Shown here in pieces: positions 1 to 5,499 of a stretch of 7,113 nucleotides of DNA. Source of the stretch: Promethearchaeota archaeon (lineage in GTDB: Archaea > Asgardarchaeota > Lokiarchaeia > Sigyniarchaeales > SOKP01); assembly GCA_030612905.1 (NCBI GenBank), contig JAUWNA010000099.1:1-7113 (forward strand). The letters are read 5' to 3'. Position 1 is the stretch's first letter. Every line of letters begins with the position of its first letter. Below the pieces are notes generated by a model. That model worked only from the letters and a program-made list of their open reading frames with translations. It made no database searches and was not told the DNA's origin. A program made the translations under genes and the position numbers.

Positions 1-459
1 TCCCCTTTATTAAAATTAGCTGTAAACTTGTCGTTTAGTAAAAAATTGGGTAAAAAAATCGCTGGACCGATTTCTAAAATTTCTCCAACTAAAACTATAG
101 AAATGCTTATTGAACAAAACCTTTTAACTAGTGACCTCAAAATTTTACGCAAACATATTTCAGATGATAAAAAATTAGATAAAATCTCCTTGAGATCTGC
201 TGCTGAAATGGAAAGAGCTATGAAATGGGCGATGGAAAACGCTTCTAAATTACTATGCCCTATATTAGTTATGCAAGCTGGAAAAGATAAAATGGTAGAA
301 AAAGGAACGACTAAAGAATTCTTTGAAAAAATAAAGAGTAAAGACAAGACATATAGGGAATACGATGGGTTTCTTCATGAGCTATGGAATGAAAAAGGAA
401 GAGCGCAAGTTTTTCGAGATATGTATATTTGGTTAGAAAAACACATTAAAAAAAAATAA
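1..459 (+). CDS. Alpha/beta hydrolase, monoacylglycerol lipase/lysophospholipase-like (3' part only)
   Basis: The reading frame is open to the left edge (codons before position 28 read SPLLKLAVN with no stop), so this is the C-terminal part of a longer gene. The TTG at 28 is therefore not the start. The protein resembles the C-terminal half of the Hydrolase_4 (monoglyceride lipase) family, which cleaves acyl esters of mono- or lysolipids. The acidic member of the triad is visible in MQAGKDKMV (Asp codon 286-288). The catalytic His is in DGFLHELWNE (His codon 376-378), which matches the family's 'HEL.NE' signature. The region before them, with the pattern of S-P-x-L and many Lys/Leu residues, fits the cap or lid. 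The nucleophile Ser must lie upstream of the window. It ends in a Lys-rich tail and converges with the ECH-family gene at 477, 17 bp away. Substrate is unknown; an esterase acting on another ester is possible. Confidence 0.8.
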   Translation, partial: SPLLKLAVNLSFSKKLGKKIAGPISKISPTKTIEMLIEQNLLTSDLKILRKHISDDKKLDKISLRSAAEMERAMKWAMENASKLLCPILVMQAGKDKMVEKGTTKEFFEKIKSKDKTYREYDGFLHELWNEKGRAQVFRDMYIWLEKHIKKK

Positions 460-471
460 TAAAAAATAAAA
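448..471 (-). terminator. Minus-strand T-tract terminator of the downstream ECH-family gene
   Basis: Read on the minus strand, the sequence just past the stop codon of the gene at 477-1262 contains T4, T6 and T9 runs separated by single or few A residues. Archaeal RNA polymerase terminates at such oligo-T stretches without needing a hairpin. The tract overlaps the last codons of the converging hydrolase. No stem-loop was seen. This is an inference from composition. Confidence 0.5.
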
Positions 472-476
472 TAGAG

Positions 477-1262
477 TTATGGATATTTTTTATATAATTC
501 TTTTATAATTTCATCCAATTCTTTCATTGTCTTCTTTTCATCGGTAATTTTTCCACATTCATCTTCTAAATCGAAACACGATTTAATATATGCCTTATTC
601 ATGATGTTTAGCATCATTTTTGGAAAGAGTAAAAATTCTGTTTGATATTTAGTTAATTGTTTTACAAATGAACGGGTTTCAGCTTCCAAGGTTTCAAGCG
701 GAAATATTCTCGTTGGAAAATTGATGTTTTTCAATTCTTCAATTCCGACTTTATCAGCAGAATAAAGCAGATATTTAGCGTAACTTAATCCAAAGGCCAA
801 TAAAGGCAAGAGAGTTGCTCCAGTCTGAGGAAATGCGGAAATAGCTAGTTCTGGAAGTCTTATATACAACTCTTCTTTTGGTCTATCGGCAAAAATTCTA
901 AGGTCAGATGCGAGAATCATTAAAACACCAAAACCGATAGCAATTCCTTGTACTTGAGTAATAATGGTTTTTTTCATGAAAAGCATCGTATAGGTGACCT
1001 TTCTACCCCATATTTTTATTTTTTTTATGTTTTCGGGAGATCCTTGTATCTCCTTAAGGTCGTAACCCGCAGAAAAAAATCTCTCCCCCGTGCTCTTTAT
1101 AATAATGCATTTAACTTGCTCATTCTTTTCAGCTTGTAGTAAATTCGTATGCATTTGTTGCAACATTTCGACATTGAAAGCGTGTGCTTTATCTGGACGA
1201 TTAATCGTTATTGTAGCGATATGTCCCTCTACTTCGTATAAAATTATATCTTGACTATCCAT
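477..1262 (-). CDS. Enoyl-CoA hydratase/isomerase family protein, paralog A (one catalytic Glu missing)
   Basis: A 261-residue crotonase-fold protein of normal single-domain length. Visible family motifs are NRPDKAHAFN (21-30), the oxyanion-hole stretch FFSAGYDLKE (62-71), QGIAIGFG (105-112), the strand ending in SDLRIF (119-124), and LPELAIS (136-142) with PQTGAT (145-150) where hydratases have a Gly-Gly-Thr. In rat mitochondrial hydratase Glu144 and Glu164 do the acid/base chemistry. The second is kept here (Glu138), but the first aligns with Leu114. Δ3,Δ2-enoyl-CoA isomerases and other crotonases can work with a single Glu, so hydration of 2-enoyl-CoA is doubtful; isomerase or another acyl-CoA reaction is more likely. 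The oxyanion-hole glycine of the GGG motif is Phe111. The start ATG is fixed by the shared MDSQD N-terminus of the neighbouring paralog and by a TATA box 26 nt upstream. It was formed by tandem duplication with the gene at 1462-2253 and has its own promoter copy. Substrate unknown. Confidence 0.95.
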   Translation of the reverse strand: MDSQDIILYEVEGHIATITINRPDKAHAFNVEMLQQMHTNLLQAEKNEQVKCIIIKSTGERFFSAGYDLKEIQGSPENIKKIKIWGRKVTYTMLFMKKTIITQVQGIAIGFGVLMILASDLRIFADRPKEELYIRLPELAISAFPQTGATLLPLLAFGLSYAKYLLYSADKVGIEELKNINFPTRIFPLETLEAETRSFVKQLTKYQTEFLLFPKMMLNIMNKAYIKSCFDLEDECGKITDEKKTMKELDEIIKELYKKYP

Positions 1263-1284
1263 GGTTTAAAAAAAAGATATGTTT

Positions 1285-1298
1285 AATATAAATTTTCT
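1285..1298 (-). promoter_or_regulatory. Archaeal BRE/TATA promoter of ECH-family paralog A
   Basis: On the minus strand an A-rich BRE-like AGAAAA is followed by the TATA-like TTTATATT. The box centre is about 26 nt before the A of the ATG at 1262, so transcription would start at or next to the start codon (leaderless). The same element is present at the same distance before the paralog at 1462-2253. The block 1281-1302 is identical in both copies. Confidence 0.7.
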
Positions 1299-1327
1299 TA
1301 CCTTATTTAAAAATTAATAAAAAGGTG

Positions 1328-1347
1328 CTTTCAGTTCAAGCGGAAAG
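1328..1347. promoter_or_regulatory. Conserved upstream dyad (candidate operator) of paralog A
   Basis: A short inverted repeat, CTTTC then ten bases then GAAAG, lies 66-85 bp upstream of the ATG, beyond the TATA/BRE. A related sequence sits at the equivalent place before the other paralog (2319-2339), while the bases between it and the promoter are more diverged. Position and conservation suggest a regulator-binding site; no specific regulator is recognised. Confidence 0.3.
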
Positions 1348-1461
1348 GAAATATGAACTATGCTTATGAATTGCAAACTCTTTTATAAAAGTCGTTAAGC
1401 ACAAATAGCATTATTAAATAGAAACATATTGATATTTATGAAGAGTTTATAGAGTATTAAT

Positions 1462-2253
1462 TTATGGATACTTTTTGTATAAAGCTTTTATAAAATCATC
1501 TAATTCTTTCATTGTCTTCTTATCGTAGGCTATATTTCCGCATTCATCTTCTAAATCGAACCAATTTTCAATAAATTTGTTATTCATTATCGATAGCGTT
1601 GATTTTATCAAAAACATGAATGAATCCATCCTTTTACTAAAAATTTTTACAAATTTTTTAGTTTCAAGCTCTAATTTCTCAAGAGGAAATACTCTAACTG
1701 GAAAGTTCAATCTTTTTAAATCTTCCAAACCAAATTCGTCAGCCGTAAACAAAATATTCTTAGCAAAGGTTAAACCAAACGCTAACAAGGGTAAAATCGT
1801 CGCTCCAGTTTGTGGGTATATAGATATTGCAATTTCTGGCATTCTAAAGAACATTTCTTCTTTAGGTCTATCAGCAAATATTCTTAAGTCGCACGCCATT
1901 ATCAACTCCAAACCGTACCCAATTGCAGTACCTTGGACTTGAACAATGATAGGTTTTTTCATTATGAGCATTTTTTGCGTGTTTCTTCTTCCATAATCCT
2001 TCACTTCCTCGAAATATTCCTTGTTTTCGTCGAAAGATTTGGATTTGATGTCGATACCTGCGCTAAAAACTCTATTACCTGTGCTCTTTAACAAGATACA
2101 CTTAACTCTCTCGTCGTTATCAGCTTCTACGAGTTTCTCGTATAATCCTTTCATTAAGGCTAAATTAAAGGAATGGGCTGCTTTGGGTCTATTTAAAGTA
2201 ATTGTTGCAACTCTACCCTTTACTTCGTATAAAATTACATCTTGACTGTCCAT
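1462..2253 (-). CDS. Enoyl-CoA hydratase/isomerase family protein, paralog B (both catalytic Glu present)
   Basis: A 263-residue crotonase-fold protein, about 58% identical (roughly 152 of 261 positions by manual alignment) to its neighbour at 477-1262. Motifs in order are NRPKAAHSFN (21-30), VFSAGIDIK (62-70, oxyanion hole), QGTAIGYGLEL (107-117), CDLRIF (121-126), MPEIAIS (138-144) and PQTGAT (147-152). Glu116 and Glu140 align with rat hydratase Glu144 and Glu164, so trans-2-enoyl-CoA hydration is chemically possible. Tyr113 replaces a glycine of the usual GGG loop, a feature also seen in some isomerase-type crotonases, so the reaction is not certain. Identity is complete over LRIFADRPKE. 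It is lost in residues 31-40 and about 71-83, the helices near the acyl pocket in this fold, pointing to different chain specificity. The C-terminus (DLEDECG, KKTMKELD) is strongly shared. No clear T-tract follows its stop, so some read-through toward paralog A is possible. Confidence 0.95.
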   Translation of the reverse strand: MDSQDVILYEVKGRVATITLNRPKAAHSFNLALMKGLYEKLVEADNDERVKCILLKSTGNRVFSAGIDIKSKSFDENKEYFEEVKDYGRRNTQKMLIMKKPIIVQVQGTAIGYGLELIMACDLRIFADRPKEEMFFRMPEIAISIYPQTGATILPLLAFGLTFAKNILFTADEFGLEDLKRLNFPVRVFPLEKLELETKKFVKIFSKRMDSFMFLIKSTLSIMNNKFIENWFDLEDECGNIAYDKKTMKELDDFIKALYKKYP

Positions 2254-2275
2254 GGTTTTAAAAAAAGTTATGTTT

Positions 2276-2289
2276 AATATAAATTTTCT
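2276..2289 (-). promoter_or_regulatory. Archaeal BRE/TATA promoter of ECH-family paralog B
   Basis: It has the same AGAAAA-TTTATATT arrangement as before paralog A, centred about 26 nt upstream of the ATG at 2253. This predicts a leaderless mRNA. From 2254 to 2304 the sequence matches the other copy at 47 of 51 positions without gaps. Confidence 0.7.
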
Positions 2290-2318
2290 TACCGGATTTA
2301 AAAAATAATTTAAGCGCG

Positions 2319-2339
2319 CCTTCAGTTTAGACGAAAAGG
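2319..2339. promoter_or_regulatory. Conserved upstream dyad (candidate operator) of paralog B
   Basis: This is the counterpart of 1328-1347: a CCTT...AAGG inverted repeat in a block recognisably related to the one upstream of paralog A. The dyad is weaker here (4 bp arms). Function is inferred only from its conserved position. Confidence 0.25.
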
Positions 2340-2470
2340 AAATACAAATCGCTTTGTAAAAAATATTTAGTCCGTTTCATAACATATTTGAAATTGATAT
2401 TTATGAAGATGTTATGCAAAAAGCTTACGAGTTGACGATAAGGGAAAAAATTTTAAAAATCAAATATCTC

Positions 2471-2482
2471 TTTTTTTTTTTT
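2471..2482 (+). terminator. Orphan T12 tract
   Basis: Twelve consecutive T residues on the plus strand are a strong oligo-T terminator by archaeal rules. No plus-strand gene lies upstream before the hydrolase more than 2 kb away. It may stop antisense or divergent transcription arising from the paralog B promoter region, or it may simply be a low-complexity run or a nucleosome/histone-excluding element ahead of mutS. Confidence 0.3.
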
Positions 2483-2488
2483 ATTTAT

Positions 2489-2504
2489 TAAAAAACTAAT
2501 AATT
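2489..2504 (+). repeat. Direct repeat, copy 1, upstream of mutS
   Basis: TAAAAAACTAATAATT is repeated perfectly at 2519-2534. The 30-bp period is close to three helical turns, which would place both copies on the same face of DNA. It is located 53-98 bp ahead of the mutS ATG, so it may be a regulator site or duplicated promoter sequence. AT-richness reduces its significance. Confidence 0.5.
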
Positions 2505-2518
2505 AGAATTTATTCCAA

Positions 2519-2534
2519 TAAAAAACTAATAATT
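2519..2534 (+). repeat. Direct repeat, copy 2, upstream of mutS
   Basis: This is a perfect 16-bp second copy of TAAAAAACTAATAATT. It continues directly into TTAAAC, which together form the best TATA-like candidate for mutS. Confidence 0.5.
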
Positions 2535-2586
2535 TTAAACTAAGTTATTTGTTAGTTATAGGGAAAGTAATAAAATTCACCATAAA

Positions 2587-5499
2587 ATGCCTTTTGAAGA
2601 TATTAAATTTAAGGAACTCACGCCAATGATGCAACATTGGTATTCCGTTAAAAAGAAATACCCCGATACGATATTGGCTTATCGCATGGGAGATTTCTAC
2701 GAATTTTTCTACGACGATGCCGTTCGAGTTTCAAATCTTTTAGGAATAACCTTGACAAAAAGAAAGATTGGATCAGATTCATATCCCTTAGCAGGGATAC
2801 CACATCACGCCGGCTCTTATTTAAATAATTTAATTAACTTAGGAGAAACAGTAGTACTTGTCGAGCAATTAGAAGACCCCGCCACAGTAAAGGGAAGAAT
2901 AGTTAAACGAGGGGTTGTTAGAATTTTATCCCCGGGCACTGTTATCGAGCCTGATATGCTTAAATCAAATGAAAACAATTATATTTGTTCTATTGTTAAA
3001 GAAAGAAAGGGATTCGGAATCGCTTTCGCTGATCTCTCAACGGGCGAATTCGTTACTACGGAATTTTTTAAGAGTGAACAAGATCCACTAGAAAAGATAT
3101 TAAGCATCTTCTCTCAATATAACCCAGTTGAAGTTATAGTGCCTACGGAATTAAAAAAGGACGAACATCTCTTTCTATTATTAACCGATTTAAACGATGC
3201 TTTAATTAAATCTTACGAAGATTACGTGTTTAATTACGACGAAGCGCAAGATTTAATTAAACGGCATTTTAACATTTCCAATTTAAATAGTTTTGATTTA
3301 GAAAATTGTGAAATGGCCGTTCAAGCTTCTGGGGGTTTATTAGCTTTTCTAAAAGAAACTCAAAGGGATGTAATTCCTAATCTTTTTAAAATAAATCTCA
3401 TTCGTGAAGAAGAAATTTTACACTTAGATTATATTACTCAAAGAAATTTAGAACTAGTTAGCTCACTTTGGGAAAAGGGGACGGACACAACATTATATTC
3501 AATTTTTAATCAGACTCATACACCTATGGGGGCTCGTTTATTAAAAAAAATTATCCTTCAACCTTTAACAGACATAAATGAGATAAATCAAAGAATTAAT
3601 ATAGTTCAAAAGTTTAAGGACGATGTTTTCTTAAGGTCTGAATTGAGGGAAGAATTAAAAGTTATTGGTGACCTAGAAAGGTTTGTAAACCGAATTAATT
3701 ACTCTCGAAATTCCAACGCTCGCGACTTAATCAACTTAAAAAATTCTTTGGAAAAAATACCTATAATTAAAAAGATATTAGAAAAATCAAAAATTCCGGA
3801 AGTCTCAAAATTCATTGATACGATTGATGATTTTAGAGAAGCTCGAAGTGTAATAGAAGTCTCTATAAAAGACGACGCACCACCCACAGTCAAGGAGGGT
3901 CACTTAATAAAGGCAGGATTCAACGAAAAGATTGATAAATTAAGAGATATCCTTCAGAATGGTAAAAATTATGTTCTTGATTACGAAAAACAGCAAAGAA
4001 ATAGATGGAAAGTAAATTCAGGCTTTAAAGTGGGCCATAATAACATTCTTGGATATTATATACAAATTACTTTTAAAACGCTAAAATCTATCACAAAAAT
4101 ACCAGAAGATTACATTGAACGCCAAACTCTCAAAAATGCGAAAAGATATACTACAAAAGAACTAAAAGAGCTAGAAGAAAAGATTGTTCAAGCGGAAGAA
4201 CAGATAAACGATTTGGAATATGAAGTATTTTGTACAATTAGAGAAAAAGTTGTAAGAGAAACATTAAAAATCTTAGAAACTGCTAAAAAAATTGCATATA
4301 TTGATGTTCTTGCTTGTTTTGCAGAAGTTGCAGAAAAGTACGACTACTGTCGCCCAAAAATCAATAACGAAGCTAAAATTGTGATTAAGGGGGGAAGACA
4401 TCCCGTTGTTGAGCAATTAAGATTGTCTGAAAAATTTATTCCTAATGATTGTTATTTAGATACGGATAATGAACAAATTTTAATGATTACTGGGCCGAAT
4501 ATGGCAGGAAAATCCACATATCTTCGGCAAATTGCCTTAATTTGCATTATTGCTCAAATGGGGTGTTTTGTCCCAGCCAAATCTGCTACTATAGGTGTTA
4601 TTGATCAAATATTCACGCGTATAGGCGCGTCTGATGACTTAGCGAGGAAATTAAGCACATTTATGATAGAAATGACTGAAACGGCAAAAATATTAAATTT
4701 TGTAACGAAGAAAAGCCTGGTTATAATAGACGAACTTGGAAGAGGCACGAGCACTAGTGACGGTCAAAGTATCGCTTTAGCAACTCTCGAAAAATTACAT
4801 GAATTGAAGGCAAAAACGCTATTTAGCACTCACTATCACCAACTAACTGAGATAAATCTACCAAGAATAAAAAACTATCATTTAGACATTATCGAAAATG
4901 ACGATGGAAGCATTAATTTCATTCGAAAATTACAACCAGGAAGCACTGACAAATCGTATGGAATTCACATTGCGAAACTAGCAGGAATCCCAGATGACGT
5001 TATTATAAGAGCATTTGAAATTTTAAACCAAATCGAGGAAAAAGATCCCTTTAAAGCTACAGTAGAAGAAAACGGTAATGGAAGATTAACTGATAAATAT
5101 TACGACAAATTTATTCAAGAAAAAAAGAAAGCGCTAGAACGTTTGAATTTAGATTTAGATGTAAAACAGCGAGATTTGAACGAGTGTGAAGCCGAACTAA
5201 TTAAAAAGGAGAAAGAATTAGGAAAAAAAAAAATTGAAGTTGAAAAAAAGAAAGAACAGCTAACAACCCTTAAGGATCAGTCAGAGAGCACTAACAAACC
5301 AGAAATTAGTATTAAAAAGAAAAAAAAAATTGTCCAAACTACCTTTTTTAAACCAATTGTATTGAAAGAAAGAGCGGATAACGAAAATATTGAAGAATTA
5401 ATTAGAAAGATCGAAGCCATCGATATTAACTCTATGACTCCAATCGAGGCCATGAAAAAACTAATCGAGCTTAAAGAGAAGACTCGGAAGATTAGTTAA
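2587..5499 (+). CDS. mutS: DNA mismatch repair protein MutS (MutS1 type)
   Basis: A complete 970-residue MutS, about 100 residues longer than most. It binds mismatches and small loops as a dimer and, with ATP, recruits MutL. The N-terminal domain has the mismatch-wedging Phe-x-Glu in RMGDFYEFF (Phe37, Glu39) and EQLEDP. The connector starts near 130 (FGIAFADLSTGEF), and the core/lever carries LDYITQRNLEL (280-290). The clamp has GYYIQIT (489-495) and RQTLKNAKRYTTKEL. The ATPase has GRHPVVEQ (603-610), Walker A GPNMAGKST (636-644), Walker B ending DELGRGTST (715-723) and FSTHYH (His749), then GSTDKSYG (785-792) of the dimerising helix-turn-helix region. Oddities: the normally near-invariant Gly of GxSTFM is Lys688, and the aromatic of TST(Y/F)DG is Ser724. 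Residues about 839-902 form a charged coiled coil not typical of the family. QTTFF (917-921) resembles a clamp-binding pentapeptide, and SMTPIEAMKKL (949-959) is the usual MutS tail. ATG 2587 is chosen because MutS homology begins right after it; no Shine-Dalgarno is present. Confidence 0.98.
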   Translation: MPFEDIKFKELTPMMQHWYSVKKKYPDTILAYRMGDFYEFFYDDAVRVSNLLGITLTKRKIGSDSYPLAGIPHHAGSYLNNLINLGETVVLVEQLEDPATVKGRIVKRGVVRILSPGTVIEPDMLKSNENNYICSIVKERKGFGIAFADLSTGEFVTTEFFKSEQDPLEKILSIFSQYNPVEVIVPTELKKDEHLFLLLTDLNDALIKSYEDYVFNYDEAQDLIKRHFNISNLNSFDLENCEMAVQASGGLLAFLKETQRDVIPNLFKINLIREEEILHLDYITQRNLELVSSLWEKGTDTTLYSIFNQTHTPMGARLLKKIILQPLTDINEINQRINIVQKFKDDVFLRSELREELKVIGDLERFVNRINYSRNSNARDLINLKNSLEKIPIIKKILEKSKIPEVSKFIDTIDDFREARSVIEVSIKDDAPPTVKEGHLIKAGFNEKIDKLRDILQNGKNYVLDYEKQQRNRWKVNSGFKVGHNNILGYYIQITFKTLKSITKIPEDYIERQTLKNAKRYTTKELKELEEKIVQAEEQINDLEYEVFCTIREKVVRETLKILETAKKIAYIDVLACFAEVAEKYDYCRPKINNEAKIVIKGGRHPVVEQLRLSEKFIPNDCYLDTDNEQILMITGPNMAGKSTYLRQIALICIIAQMGCFVPAKSATIGVIDQIFTRIGASDDLARKLSTFMIEMTETAKILNFVTKKSLVIIDELGRGTSTSDGQSIALATLEKLHELKAKTLFSTHYHQLTEINLPRIKNYHLDIIENDDGSINFIRKLQPGSTDKSYGIHIAKLAGIPDDVIIRAFEILNQIEEKDPFKATVEENGNGRLTDKYYDKFIQEKKKALERLNLDLDVKQRDLNECEAELIKKEKELGKKKIEVEKKKEQLTTLKDQSESTNKPEISIKKKKKIVQTTFFKPIVLKERADNENIEELIRKIEAIDINSMTPIEAMKKLIELKEKTRKIS
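5321..5329 (-). terminator. Minus-strand T-tract inside mutS, candidate terminator for the membrane protein gene
   Basis: Because the membrane protein gene's stop overlaps the mutS stop, its transcript must end inside mutS. The Lys codons of the MutS tail give T9 here and T11 at 5223-5233 on the minus strand, both plausible archaeal terminators. This is inferred from composition only. Confidence 0.2.

Larger units (their letters stand above)
477..1444 (-). repeat. Tandem duplication, unit 1 (paralog A plus promoter region)
   Basis: This unit comprises the ECH-family gene and about 180 bp upstream of it. The matching unit is 1462-2409. Similarity continues through the promoter and the dyad to a shared ATTGATATTTATGAAGA (1428-1444 here, 2393-2409 in unit 2), after which the 3' end of the other gene begins. 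A head-to-tail duplication of roughly 970 bp explains the arrangement. The two upstream regions differ by an indel of about 26 bp. Confidence 0.8.
1462..2409 (-). repeat. Tandem duplication, unit 2 (paralog B plus promoter region)
   Basis: This is the partner of the unit at 477-1444. It contains paralog B, an identical core promoter, the related upstream dyad and the shared ATTGATATTTATGAAGA end block at 2393-2409. Beyond 2409 no further similarity to unit 1 is evident. Confidence 0.8.
2254..2586. other. Divergent intergenic region between paralog B and mutS
   Basis: These 333 bp hold, from left to right: the leaderless promoter and dyad of paralog B; the end block of the duplication (to 2409); about 60 bp with no recognised content except a ten-codon open frame at 2404 that I do not regard as a gene; a T12 tract (2471-2482); two 16-bp direct repeats (2489-2504, 2519-2534); and an AT-rich stretch before the mutS ATG. 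A TATA-like TTTTAAAC at 2533-2540 could drive mutS with a leader of about 25 nt, but this is weak. No tRNA or clear C/D-box RNA was seen. Confidence 0.6.

Noticed and set aside
28..30. TTG as the start of the hydrolase gene
   Set aside because: The frame stays open to the window edge, and the nucleophile half of the alpha/beta hydrolase domain is missing, so the real start is upstream of the window.
948..2245. Plus-strand open frames at 948-1139, 1577-1942 and 2021-2245
   Set aside because: They lie antisense to the two ECH-family genes, which have full family motifs, and their translations show no recognisable domain. They are by-products of the opposite strand's codon use.
2404..2436. Ten-codon open frame upstream of mutS, considered as a leader peptide
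   Set aside because: It is too short, has no ribosome-binding signal, is far from the mutS start, and the equivalent frame in the other duplication unit stops after four codons.
2290..2480. Possible C/D-box or other small RNA before the T12 tract
   Set aside because: I could not find a convincing C box (RUGAUGA) with a matching D box (CUGA), nor a clear stem, on either strand.
3699..3893. Minus-strand open frame inside mutS
   Set aside because: It is fully within the MutS core domain coding sequence, with no homology and no promoter or start context.
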